In this document: one piece after another, positions 43,807-51,452 of the stretch
How positions within the stretch are numbered: position 1 is the stretch's first letter
Layout: every line of letters begins with the position of its first letter
Source of the DNA: [Clostridium] ultunense DSM 10521
GTDB taxonomy: Bacteria; Bacillota; Clostridia; Tissierellales; Tepidimicrobiaceae
Length of the DNA: 51,452 nt
Direction of reading: 5' to 3'
Assembly: GCF_000511955.1 (NCBI RefSeq)
Contig: NZ_AZSU01000005.1
Span: 20,077 to 71,528 of the forward strand
Position numbers and translations under genes: made by a program
Notes under the pieces: model-generated
Told to the model about the DNA's origin: nothing
Database searches by the model: none
The model's input: the letters and a program-made list of their open reading frames with translations, nothing else

Positions 43807-44715
43807 ATGAATATTATAAATATCGAGACGTTTCTTACAATTGTAGAAACCCAGAGTCTGTCTAGAGCTTCTGAAAAGCTATTCGTTTCACAGTCAACTA
43901 TTAGTACTCGTCTAAATACATTAGAAGAAGAATTAAACACCACACTGTTGAAAAGACAGCCTGGCAAAAAAATTATTGAATTAACACCAAAAGGGGAAGA
44001 GTTTATTACTATTGCTAAACGTTGGATGGCTTTAGAAAAAGATACAGCTATGTGGATTAACAAAGAGCCCCCTTTAAGATTAAATGTCGGTTCAGTGGAT
44101 AGTCTGAATATTTATGTACTTACGCCGCTTTATATGGACATAGTAAATAATATAGCATCTTTTTCTATAGATATAAGTTCTCATTCTTCTGTTCAAGTCT
44201 TTGATCTATTAGAGTCACATGATATTGATATAGGTCTTACATCTAGACTTATTAGAAGTAATAGCTTATTGAGCGAACCTATATGCAGTGAGGAAATGGT
44301 TTTAGTTAGTAGCTCAAGATTTTCAAATTACGGAGGTATTATACATCCTCAAGATCTAGATGTAACAAAAGAAATTTTTCAAGACTGGGGCCCTAATTAT
44401 CAAATTTGGCATGATTATTGGTGGGACCCAACAGAACCTATTAAAATTGCAGTAGATACTGCTGGACTAATATTAAGGTTTATTGATATACCCGATTCTT
44501 GGGCAATAGTCCCTATAACTATAGCTCATGCTTTTGAAACGGTACATCCCATTAAAATTTCTAAACTAGAAATACCCCCTAGCGAACGTGTGTACTATAA
44601 GATAATACATAGATATCCAAAACCTAGTAGTGTTGAGCCTCTAAAAATCTTTCAAGATTATCTACATAAATTTATAAAAGGTCATCCATATCTTAAAGAA
44701 GTTAATTCCCCCTAG
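43807..44715 (+). CDS. LysR-family transcriptional regulator
   Basis: From ATG 43807 (GGGGGAG six bases upstream) the product is 302 residues. The winged helix-turn-helix occupies residues 1-60: NIETFLTIVETQSLSRASEKL, SQSTISTRLNTLEEEL and LLKRQPGKKIIELTPKG. The effector-binding domain follows (RLNVGSVDSLNIYVLTPLY and on). LysR proteins usually bind a pathway substrate or intermediate and activate divergent genes. It sits between the TRAP operon (divergent) and the aminotransferase (convergent), and matching inverted repeats occur before all three. Confidence 0.93.
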   Translation: MNIINIETFLTIVETQSLSRASEKLFVSQSTISTRLNTLEEELNTTLLKRQPGKKIIELTPKGEEFITIAKRWMALEKDTAMWINKEPPLRLNVGSVDSLNIYVLTPLYMDIVNNIASFSIDISSHSSVQVFDLLESHDIDIGLTSRLIRSNSLLSEPICSEEMVLVSSSRFSNYGGIIHPQDLDVTKEIFQDWGPNYQIWHDYWWDPTEPIKIAVDTAGLILRFIDIPDSWAIVPITIAHAFETVHPIKISKLEIPPSERVYYKIIHRYPKPSSVEPLKIFQDYLHKFIKGHPYLKEVNSP

Positions 44716-44725
44716 TTTAAGGGGG
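44708..44725. terminator. GC-rich hairpin between lysR and the aminotransferase
   Basis: CCCCCT and AGGGGG pair around a 6-nt loop; TTAA on each side extends it. The lysR TAG lies at the loop. It likely acts for both convergent genes, though T-runs are short. Confidence 0.6.
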
Positions 44726-44750
44726 TTAACCGTTTTGAACAAATTCTATT

Positions 44751-45815
44751 TTAAATCTTTATTTGATTAATTGCACTTAAAAATGCAATTACATCATTTT
44801 CAGAGACATAACCCATAGTTCCCACTCTAAATATATCTTCATCCATTGGTGCCAAACCTCCATTAACTACTATACTTTTCTTAGCAAGTTCGTTAACTAT
44901 GTATTTTGCTTTTCTTGGTGCATATACCGCTGTCAAAGTTGGAGAAGCAAACCTTTCATCTTTCGCAAATAATTTTAATCCTGCTTCCTTTATTCCTTTA
45001 ATTACTAATTTAGAGTTGGCACGATGCCTAGAATATACATTATCTAAACCTTCTTCCATTATCATTTTAACAGCTTCATCGACAGCAAATAGTGTATAAA
45101 CAGCGGGTGTTGTTAAAGTCTGATTTATTTCATTGAATTTTTTTGCTTTTTTATAATCAAAATAATATTTAGGAAATTTCGAGTTTTCAACACTACCCCA
45201 TGCATTTTCACTAAGAGCAACAAAAGCTAATCCAGGAGGAGCCATTAGGGATTTTTGGGAGCTTGTTAAAACAATGTCTATATTCCATTCATCCATCTTA
45301 ACTTCTAAGCCGCCTAAGCCGCTAACAGAGTCAGTAATTAATAAAGTATTAGTATCTTTCAGAGCTCTCCCAAACGCCTCTAAATCATTAAATACACCTG
45401 TAGAACTTTCATTATGAACGACAAAAACAGCCTTTGTACCAGGATTTACCTCCTTCATAACTGTATCCACGTTTGCAGCTTCGCCTAGTTCAAATTTTAC
45501 CCTCTTAACATTTAAACCATATATTTCTGCTATTAATGCGAATTGTTCACTAAAATTACCCATTACTGGAATCACTACTTCATCATTTGGAGAAAAACAA
45601 TTTTGAATTACTGATTCCATGGCTCCAGTTCCTGAAGATGTAAGTAACAGAACATCCTGAGTTGTTCCAAATATCTTCTTTAAACCTTCGGTTACCCTTT
45701 CTTGCACTATTGAATATTCTTTAGATCTGTGAGATATCGACTCCTTGTTCATAGCCTTCAATACTCTATGGGGTATTGCCGTTGGTCCCACCATCATTTG
45801 CACTTTTTTTTGCAT
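44751..45815 (-). CDS. Class V aminotransferase, alanine/serine/aspartate-glyoxylate type
   Basis: From ATG 45815 (AAGGAGGATATAGCA before it) the protein has 354 residues. MMVGPTAIPHRVLKAM and SHRSKEY near 8-36 bind the substrate end, TSSGTGAMESV binds PLP phosphate, ITDSVSGLGG supplies the PLP-stacking Asp, and TSSQKSLMAPPG near 188 holds the PLP Lys. This group includes serine-glyoxylate, alanine-glyoxylate and aspartate-glyoxylate (BhcA) aminotransferases. With a HOGA-like aldolase nearby, conversion of glyoxylate to glycine is a sensible guess. It has its own promoter region with a LysR-like repeat. Confidence 0.88.
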   Translation of the reverse strand: MQKKVQMMVGPTAIPHRVLKAMNKESISHRSKEYSIVQERVTEGLKKIFGTTQDVLLLTSSGTGAMESVIQNCFSPNDEVVIPVMGNFSEQFALIAEIYGLNVKRVKFELGEAANVDTVMKEVNPGTKAVFVVHNESSTGVFNDLEAFGRALKDTNTLLITDSVSGLGGLEVKMDEWNIDIVLTSSQKSLMAPPGLAFVALSENAWGSVENSKFPKYYFDYKKAKKFNEINQTLTTPAVYTLFAVDEAVKMIMEEGLDNVYSRHRANSKLVIKGIKEAGLKLFAKDERFASPTLTAVYAPRKAKYIVNELAKKSIVVNGGLAPMDEDIFRVGTMGYVSENDVIAFLSAINQIKI

Positions 45816-45959
45816 TGCTATATCCTCCTTGTTTTGTATATAAATTGACACATATTTAAATTAATTTATGATATTTTTTGATATATAATAGTATCCCTCA
45901 GTTTGATTATAAGTATATCACCCTATTGTTCATTTGAAAAACGAGTAATTTTGCTATTT

Positions 45960-45979
45960 AATATCTATTTCTTAGATAT
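45960..45979. promoter_or_regulatory. LysR-type site 3, upstream of the aminotransferase
   Basis: AATATCTA-N5-TAGATAT is nearly the same as site 2 (same arms, same spacer length) and lies about 145 bp before the aminotransferase start. It links this separately transcribed gene to the LysR regulon. Confidence 0.55.
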
Positions 45980-45997
45980 ATGCTAATTAAAACACAA

Positions 45998-46026
45998 AAT
46001 CACCCTCAATGTAAAAGAGGGTGATT
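45998..46026 (-). terminator. Terminator after the metallophosphoesterase gene
   Basis: AATCACCCTC (45998-46007) and GAGGGTGATT (46017-46026) form a perfect 10-bp stem; the minus-strand transcript continues TTGTGTTTT. Confidence 0.75.
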
Positions 46027-46033
46027 AATTACA

Positions 46034-46723
46034 CTATATGATTTTTTTAGGTTTAAAATCTATAAAGTCGCTGGAAACACAGTAAAACTGTATTCCATAA
46101 ATTCTATCTTCAACTATAAATCTATGCCCTTCTGCATGTAAATGACCGTAGATACATATATCAATATTGTGTTTTACCATTAAATCAACAAATTTATTTG
46201 GAGTCAAATCCATATTAAAAGGAGGATAGTGAAGCATAGCTATTTTAAAATGAACGTCTTTTCCTATACTTAATAAAGATAATTCTAATCTATTTAGTTC
46301 CCTATTAAATACTTTTTGGTCTTGGCTGTCAAAGCCTTCATAATCCTCTGATATCCAACCTCTAGTTCCTCCAATACCTATATCGTCATAAATATAGCTA
46401 TTATTTTGAATAAAGGTTATGGTTTTTAAATTCAACTCTTTTAATTTTTTTGGTCCTTGCCACCAATAGTCATGATTTCCTTTAGTTATTATTTTGTGAC
46501 CAGGTAGTTCATCTATTCTTTTTAAATCGTAATAGGCTTCTTTCAATTTTAAAGCCCAAGATATATCACCAGGCAATAGAACTAAGTCATTATCCTTGAC
46601 TATCCGTTTCCAATTATTGAATAATTTTTCTTCATGATCTACCCAATTTGCCCCAAATATATCCATAGGTTTTTCTTTGGAATAATCTAAATGTAAATCA
46701 CCTATTCCATATATCAAACGCAT
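46034..46723 (-). CDS. Calcineurin-like metallophosphoesterase
   Basis: The 229-residue protein has all metal-binding blocks of the family: GIGDLHLDY near 8, LLPGDISWAL near 50, TKGNHDYWW near 80, AMLHYPPF near 164 and YGHLHAEGHRF near 195. A two-metal centre would hydrolyse a phosphoester; substrates of these cytoplasmic enzymes vary widely. ATG at 46723 follows AGAGGTG closely. It is 77 bp from the YhaN-like gene and might be part of that row. No substrate is indicated. Confidence 0.85.
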   Translation of the reverse strand: MRLIYGIGDLHLDYSKEKPMDIFGANWVDHEEKLFNNWKRIVKDNDLVLLPGDISWALKLKEAYYDLKRIDELPGHKIITKGNHDYWWQGPKKLKELNLKTITFIQNNSYIYDDIGIGGTRGWISEDYEGFDSQDQKVFNRELNRLELSLLSIGKDVHFKIAMLHYPPFNMDLTPNKFVDLMVKHNIDICIYGHLHAEGHRFIVEDRIYGIQFYCVSSDFIDFKPKKII

Positions 46724-46800
46724 CACCTCTATTAAAGTTAATCTAAAACTTAAAGTATAGAATAGTATAAATGCTGTTGTTCAACAATTAGAGTAATACA

Positions 46801-49233
46801 TTAACTCAAATTTACTAAATTATACTTTAATCCTAATCTATCTAATATTTCCTTTTCTCTATGATGACAGGTGAATAGGAGTATTTGCTTTTCATTGCTC
46901 ATATCTCCTAGAAAACTTAAAATGTTCTCAAGTCGATCCCCATCATATTGGATGAAGCAATCGTCTAATATTAGAGGAAGATTGTCTCCCTTCATAGAGC
47001 TGATTATACTAAATCTTAATGCAAAGTACAATTGGTCTATGGTTCCGCCACTTAGACTATCTATATCAATTATTTCCTTGGTAGAAGGATTCTCTATGGT
47101 AATATTTAAATCTTCATTAATCTTTACTTGCTCATATTTTCCTCCTGAAATAAGATTTATTAGATTACTTACCTCTTTATTTATTTTGGGCGCAAATTGG
47201 CTATGTATTTCCTGAGAAATATCTTCTATTGTAGACTTGGCTATCTCTATTGATTTAATCCTATTCTCAAAATGCTGGATTTTATCCTCCACCCTGCTTA
47301 TTTCTTCTTCAATATCTATCAAAAGTTCTACTTCTTTATTTAAATTGTTAATCCTCTCCTCTAATCTAGAACAAGTATCCTTAGTGGTGGATAGATTCTC
47401 TTCTTTAGATTTTATTTCATCTTTAATAATATATAAATCTAGTTGGTCTATATCTTGAAAATATTCATCATTATAAATGGATAATTGATTCTTTAGCTCT
47501 TCCAATGTAGTATTACCCAATATCCTATCTATAACTTCAATCTTACCTTTTCTATCTATAAGCAAATTTTTGTAATTTTGATTTTTATCTAATCCTTTCT
47601 TAAATTCTTCTAAGGTGCTAGAATTGTTTTTATAAAGAATACTCTCAAATTGATAGACTTTCTCTTTCTTTTCTTTTTCCTTCGCTTCCAAAACTGATTT
47701 AGTTTCTTTAAGTTTCGCTTTCAATAGTTTAATTGTTTCTAACCTTTGGCTTTGATTGATCTGCTTTAATCGTATATCTTCATATAATCTATTTAATTCC
47801 AATTTTGTTGAGCAATTATATTTAAGTATTATTTCACTTTGGTGTTTTTCTATTTTGTTTATTCTATCTTTTCTTCCATCCTCCTCCAATATCATTTTTT
47901 CAATATTCTTATTTAAATCCTCTAATTCTTTGAAAAGCTCTTTCCTAGACTTTTTTGAGGCAAAAAATAGACCTGCAAAAGGCAAGGCTAAAATTACAAG
48001 AAGAGGATTTATTAACGCTAGTCCTAAAGAGGCTATCGATAAAAAGATAAATATATTGCCTTTGACTTTTGATTTATTTGTTCTGTCTTTCAGATTTTTT
48101 AGCTCTCCATTTAGGGTCTCCAGCCTGTTCTGCTGATTATCTAGGATAAGATGGTTCTTTTCCTCTTCCATTTCATTATAAGTATTCATATCATTAAACA
48201 ACTCTTCTACCCTTATGCCATCAATGAATTCCCCATCCCTTTCTAGCTCTTTCTCCTTTAGTTTATATTCCAAGCTACATATTTTAAATGATAATTCCCC
48301 AATTTCCCTATTTAAACTTTCTTTGTCATTATCTAGCCTTAAGCTCTTAGTATAATCGTCAAAACTTAAATTTGAATAGGGTTTAAGATTTTCAATCTTC
48401 CCATCTAGTAGTTTTATTTCTTCTTTTAAGGCCAATGCATCTTCATAGATTTTTTTCTTTGCTAGCATCTCAGCTTTTTCAAGTTGAGTTTTTAGTTCAT
48501 AGATCTCTTTTCCTTCATGCTCTATTTTTTCTCTTAAAATATTAAATTCTTCAATGAGTTTGTTATACTCTTTTTGTTTTTCTAATGCTAGTTTACGTTT
48601 TTCCTTTAATTCATCTAATCTGACTAAAGACCTTCCATAGGGTTTTGTATAAGCTCTATCCGTACCTATTTTATCTAATTCTTTTTCCAGATGGGAAATA
48701 GCCTGCTTTACGGATATCTCATCATCTAGGCTAGTACTAATATTGGCTAATCTATCTTTTACTTCTGTAGACAAAGTAGAGTCAATTCTATTGCCTAATT
48801 GTTTTATGGATATGGTATTTTTATAAACGGTAGTATTAAAATCAAAAAAATATAATCCTGGAAGATGGACTTTAACTTTATCTCCATTATCAATTTCGTC
48901 GGTAATGTCTTTTCCAGTTACTTCATCATAAACTTTTACTTCCCCTCTGTCAAAATCCCTTTCTATCCTGTATATTTTGCCATTTTTTATAAACTTCAAA
49001 ATTCCCACGTATTGATTGCCATTCCAAGGTCTATATTTCTCATACTCTTCTAGATAATACCGTTTTGTAGCGTAAGGTTTTAAGAAGCCATAAAACATAC
49101 CGTCTATAAAATTATGTATCGTAGTCTTTCCTGATTCATTTTCTCCATAAAATATATTTAATCCTTCCACTAGATTAAGTCTTTTGTTTTGAAATTTACC
49201 GAAGGATATTAAGTTTAATTCCTTTAATATCAT
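46801..49233 (-). CDS. YhaN-like SMC/Rad50-type ATPase with membrane hairpin
   Basis: The 810-residue protein begins with a P-loop (FYGENESGKTTIHNFIDG near 28-45) and ends with an ABC signature (DSLSGGTIDQLYFALRFS) and Walker B (LPLILDDCFIQYDGDR). Between them are two long coiled-coil arms. At residues about 388-424, where Rad50 has its zinc hook, are two hydrophobic helices (IFIFLSIASLGLALI, LLVILALPFAGLFFAS) followed by KKSRK; no CxxC is seen. This matches Bacillus YhaN. With the YhaO-like nuclease (4-bp overlap) it would form an Mre11-Rad50-like DNA repair machine held at the membrane. Confidence 0.88.
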   Translation of the reverse strand: MILKELNLISFGKFQNKRLNLVEGLNIFYGENESGKTTIHNFIDGMFYGFLKPYATKRYYLEEYEKYRPWNGNQYVGILKFIKNGKIYRIERDFDRGEVKVYDEVTGKDITDEIDNGDKVKVHLPGLYFFDFNTTVYKNTISIKQLGNRIDSTLSTEVKDRLANISTSLDDEISVKQAISHLEKELDKIGTDRAYTKPYGRSLVRLDELKEKRKLALEKQKEYNKLIEEFNILREKIEHEGKEIYELKTQLEKAEMLAKKKIYEDALALKEEIKLLDGKIENLKPYSNLSFDDYTKSLRLDNDKESLNREIGELSFKICSLEYKLKEKELERDGEFIDGIRVEELFNDMNTYNEMEEEKNHLILDNQQNRLETLNGELKNLKDRTNKSKVKGNIFIFLSIASLGLALINPLLVILALPFAGLFFASKKSRKELFKELEDLNKNIEKMILEEDGRKDRINKIEKHQSEIILKYNCSTKLELNRLYEDIRLKQINQSQRLETIKLLKAKLKETKSVLEAKEKEKKEKVYQFESILYKNNSSTLEEFKKGLDKNQNYKNLLIDRKGKIEVIDRILGNTTLEELKNQLSIYNDEYFQDIDQLDLYIIKDEIKSKEENLSTTKDTCSRLEERINNLNKEVELLIDIEEEISRVEDKIQHFENRIKSIEIAKSTIEDISQEIHSQFAPKINKEVSNLINLISGGKYEQVKINEDLNITIENPSTKEIIDIDSLSGGTIDQLYFALRFSIISSMKGDNLPLILDDCFIQYDGDRLENILSFLGDMSNEKQILLFTCHHREKEILDRLGLKYNLVNLS

Positions 49234-50330
49234 ATCCCCACCTTGCCCTTCATCAAAACTTCTAATCCTATATATAACGCTTCTCTCGTTACTCTATCTT
49301 CTAAATCCTTCTCTTTCATCTTCTGTATAAAATGTCCAATAATATTGTCTTTATTATCTTCCTCTAATCTATCCAAATCGTAATCCATTATTGTATTATC
49401 CCTAATCTCTAGATAATAAAAATGGCTTTCCAAACTTTTCCTAATATCCTGGACATCAATTTCCACATTTTTATTGACTATACCTTCTAGTTTTATTCTA
49501 TAAAGGTTGTTTTTAAGTTCTTCCTCCTTATCACATTGTTTTATATGATCCAATATATCTACGTATCCAAAATTTTCATCAATAACTATAGTTTTTTCTA
49601 AAAACTTCCTACTGCTAAAGGGTAAGAGATCTATTTTAGTATTTCCATTATCTATGCTTCCTTGAATGATTCCATGTTCTCCTAGTTCTCCAAAGTTTAA
49701 AGGCTCAGGGCTACCGCAATAGGCCATTTTTTTTGAAATAATATTTGGTTTGTGGATATGCCCTAACCCAATATAGTCAAAGCCTAATTGGTCTAAATAA
49801 TTTTTGTCTAAAGGTAGATAAGGACTTTCCTTGTCGAAGATATCACCGTGGATGATTAAAATGTTAACTTTCCCTTTTTCAATACCTTTAAAATCGTAAA
49901 ATATGTCCTTAGTATTCTCTCCCCTGTCCCAGCTATAACCATAAATACAAGTGTTTTTATCTGGGAATTCTTTTTTCCCCAATCCTGCTGGAGCAAATAT
50001 GGTTATATTTTCTGGCCAATCTACCATAGTGTACAAGGACTTTTTGTTTAAAGTGTCATGATTTCCTGCAGTTATAACAATATTTATGTTTTCAGCTTTT
50101 TTTAATGTGTCCCTAACCCTTTTGATATCGGCTAAGGTAAAATATTTTTCTTCAAATAGATCTCCTGCTATGAATAGAAAATCAACTTCATCTTCTATAG
50201 TCTTATTTACTATTCGTTGAAATGTATTCCACAGTTCTAAACGCCTTTCATTGGCTGTATGTGGATCAAAGCTTACATTCTGGAATTGAAGACCTAGATG
50301 TAAATCTCCTGTATGGATAAATCTAATCAT
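49230..50330 (-). CDS. YhaO-like DNA repair exonuclease (Mre11/SbcD family)
   Basis: The 366-residue metallophosphoesterase has FIHTGDLHLGLQF near 4, FIAGDLFEEKYF near 55, ITAGNHDTLN near 87, LIIHGDIFDK near 155 and GLGHIHKPNI near 187, the Mre11/SbcD nuclease motifs. A C-terminal helical part should dock on the ATPase arms. It overlaps the YhaN-like gene by 4 bases (ATGA), so they are produced as a complex. The start has GGGGGAATC before ATG. Confidence 0.9.
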   Translation of the reverse strand: MIRFIHTGDLHLGLQFQNVSFDPHTANERRLELWNTFQRIVNKTIEDEVDFLFIAGDLFEEKYFTLADIKRVRDTLKKAENINIVITAGNHDTLNKKSLYTMVDWPENITIFAPAGLGKKEFPDKNTCIYGYSWDRGENTKDIFYDFKGIEKGKVNILIIHGDIFDKESPYLPLDKNYLDQLGFDYIGLGHIHKPNIISKKMAYCGSPEPLNFGELGEHGIIQGSIDNGNTKIDLLPFSSRKFLEKTIVIDENFGYVDILDHIKQCDKEEELKNNLYRIKLEGIVNKNVEIDVQDIRKSLESHFYYLEIRDNTIMDYDLDRLEEDNKDNIIGHFIQKMKEKDLEDRVTREALYIGLEVLMKGKVGI

Positions 50331-50395
50331 ATGATTCCCCCCAAAATACCATTTCCTTAAAATTATATCATAGTTTAATCAATTAAAAAATGGAA

Positions 50396-50439
50396 AGCCC
50401 TTATAGAAAATAATAAGCCTACCTTTTTCTATAAGGGCT
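50396..50439 (-). terminator. Terminator after the PTS IIA gene
   Basis: AGCCCTTATAGAAAA (50396-50410) and TTTTCTATAAGGGCT (50425-50439) form a perfect 15-bp stem; TTTCCATTTTTT follows on the minus strand. Confidence 0.85.
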
Positions 50440-50465
50440 ATTTGGCATTAATATCTCTTTGCTAT

Positions 50466-50948
50466 TTAAACAGGTTCTACTGTAAATATAATATCATCTA
50501 CCTTTTTTACTTGACCATTATTTTTGTCAATTTTTTTTATCTTATCCATATTGGTTATTATTATTGGGGTTATTGGAGATTTGCCTTTTTCTTTGATTAA
50601 ATCTATATCAAATTCCATTAATAGATCTCCCTTTTTAACTTTATTTTCCTTTTCAACTGCCCGTTTAAATCCAATGCCGTCTAACTCAACAGTATCCAAT
50701 CCTATATGGATAAGGATTTCTAACCCTTCTTTAGTGACTAATCCTATTGCATGGTTGGTTGGGAATATAGTAACTACTGCACCATCTATTGGAGATACGA
50801 CTTTTCCTTCTGCTGGATCTATAGCCAGCCCGTCGCCCAGCATCTTTTCAGAAAAGACTTTGTCTGGCACTTCCTCTATAGGGACTATATCGCCTGTAAT
50901 AGGTGCAACAATTTCTAAAGGTTTATTTTTCTTGAAAAATTTTAGCAT
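50466..50948 (-). CDS. PTS glucose-type IIA component
   Basis: The 160-residue protein is a stand-alone IIA of the glucose family. It has GDIVPIEEVPDKVFSEKMLG (N-terminal region), DGAVVTIFPTNHAIGLVTKEG with the first conserved His near 76, and EILIHIGLDTVELDGIGF with the phosphorylated His near 91. It passes phosphate from HPr to an EIIBC elsewhere and may regulate other uptake systems. GAGAGGAG precedes the ATG. No EIIBC or ptsHI genes are in the window. Confidence 0.93.
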   Translation of the reverse strand: MLKFFKKNKPLEIVAPITGDIVPIEEVPDKVFSEKMLGDGLAIDPAEGKVVSPIDGAVVTIFPTNHAIGLVTKEGLEILIHIGLDTVELDGIGFKRAVEKENKVKKGDLLMEFDIDLIKEKGKSPITPIIITNMDKIKKIDKNNGQVKKVDDIIFTVEPV

Positions 50949-51193
50949 TGGTATTCTCCTCTCTTAATAAAAAATATTGTTGCTTATATAAAAGTATAAC
51001 ATAAAATTATAATTTTTTACTGCACTCTTTTTATCTTTCGTTAAATTTAAAATAATACCTAATAAAAAAACATTATAATCTAATATAAAATATGTTAATT
51101 GTTTCTAAATTATATAGATTTATTTAATAGTTGTCTAACGTTTTATTATATTTCTGAATGTTATGAACACACTATATTTGAGGAGGTGATTTC

Positions 51194-51265
51194 ATGGAGA
51201 GTAACTTCATAAACGGTCAAGAATATATCATCATTAATCGCAACACTGGCGAGGTGAATTATTGA
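51194..51265 (+). pseudogene. Short frame with strong ribosome site, interrupted by TGA
   Basis: AGGAGGTGAT stands eight bases before an ATG that opens 23 codons (MESNFINGQEYIIINRNTG, then EVNY) and stops at TGA 51263-51265. Past this TGA the same frame reads TPDEKGYFSK and stops; one frame over, NELTSLLPLAVNKTFHR continues to 51355. This looks like a protein of about 50 residues damaged by a TGG-to-TGA change and a frameshift, or else a real 23-residue peptide. I do not recognise a family. A hairpin follows. Confidence 0.35.
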
Positions 51266-51340
51266 ACCCCTGATGAAAAAGGCTATTTTTCAAAATGAAC
51301 TAACAAGTCTTCTGCCGTTGGCAGTAAATAAAACTTTTCA

Positions 51341-51378
51341 CAGATAAAGGTTGATAATTTATTGTCTGCCTTTATCTG
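51341..51378 (+). terminator. Hairpin with T-rich tail near the right edge
   Basis: CAGATAAAGG (51341-51350) pairs with CCTTTATCTG (51369-51378), followed by CTTTTACATTT. It would end a transcript of the short interrupted frame. A smaller hairpin CTGCC-GTT-GGCAG lies at 51312-51324. Confidence 0.65.
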
Positions 51379-51452
51379 CTTTTACATTTATCTTGATTCC
51401 ATGGTTATTATTAATATAATTGCAAATAATAATAGTATGTATATTAAGAGAA

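Noticed and set aside
37456-45815. The known beta-hydroxyaspartate cycle
   Set aside because: Only the aminotransferase resembles a member (BhcA). No BhcB, BhcC or ornithine cyclodeaminase-like BhcD is present.
51263-51265. TGA as a selenocysteine codon
   Set aside because: No SECIS-like hairpin directly follows; the nearest stem (51312-51324) is about 47 bases away, and no redox context is seen.
1-51452. tRNA, rRNA, CRISPR arrays, phage or transposase genes
   Set aside because: I looked for T-loop-like GGTTCGAATC patterns, repeated spacers and transposase motifs and saw none that held up.

Overview
The window is low-GC, gene-dense DNA from a spore-forming, anaerobic, Gram-positive bacterium. 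Spore formation is indicated by a GerA-type germinant receptor operon, three CotF-like coat proteins and two DUF3787 proteins. Anaerobic metabolism is indicated by pyruvate:ferredoxin oxidoreductase beside a PEP synthase. Regulation is typically Firmicute: AGGAGG ribosome sites, a SAM-I riboswitch and a PyrR-type leader. The gene mix fits Clostridia/Tissierellia; I cannot name the species. I saw no rRNA, tRNA, CRISPR, phage or insertion sequence.

Layout. 1-2.4 kb: an edge-truncated TetR regulator with its own operator, glycerol dehydrogenase and a CotF-like coat protein. 2.5-5.5 kb: a translationally coupled pair, a HyuA-type ATPase/hydrolase and a histone-deacetylase-fold amidohydrolase. 5.6-8.5 kb: MATE and MFS exporters and an unknown small protein. 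8.7-11.5 kb: an envelope-sensing module made of a secreted Gly/Met-rich protein, a 50-residue membrane protein and an OmpR-type regulator with a kinase whose outer loop is Met/His-rich. The two divergent promoters carry the same 17-bp box in mirror image, each exactly 9 bp from TATAAT. 11.6-15.4 kb: gerA operon in A-C-B order. 15.5-21.3 kb: a pyrimidine operon pyrB-I-C-F-K-D-E behind a PyrR-type leader; a short repeat sits in frame inside both pyrF and pyrK. 21.4-25 kb: two CotF-like genes, a UPF0180 protein, and a SAM riboswitch driving metNIQ. 25-34 kb: HD hydrolase, DUF3787 pair, PFOR, PEP synthase and a chemoreceptor with a C-terminal Cache-like domain. 34-37.3 kb: tiny hydrophobic proteins, DUF378, then nagB-nagA-CYTH. 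37.4-45.8 kb: a LysR-associated amino/hydroxy acid cluster (TRAP-TAXI transporter, aspartate dehydrogenase-like, HOGA-like aldolase, homoserine dehydrogenase-like, class V aminotransferase). 46-50.9 kb: metallophosphoesterase, YhaN/YhaO-like pair and PTS IIA. The right end holds a short reading frame interrupted by TGA.

How the parts connect. The pyr operon encodes UMP synthesis apart from carbamoyl phosphate synthase, which is not in the window. PFOR and PEP synthase link pyruvate to acetyl-CoA and PEP. nagBA feeds amino sugars to fructose-6-phosphate. The LysR cluster looks like an uptake and breakdown route for an amino or hydroxy acid that releases pyruvate, glyoxylate and glycine; three matching inverted repeats suggest one regulator controls both of its arms. 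The most unusual signals are the in-frame repeat shared by pyrF and pyrK, the mirrored two-component promoter boxes, and the LysR cluster.
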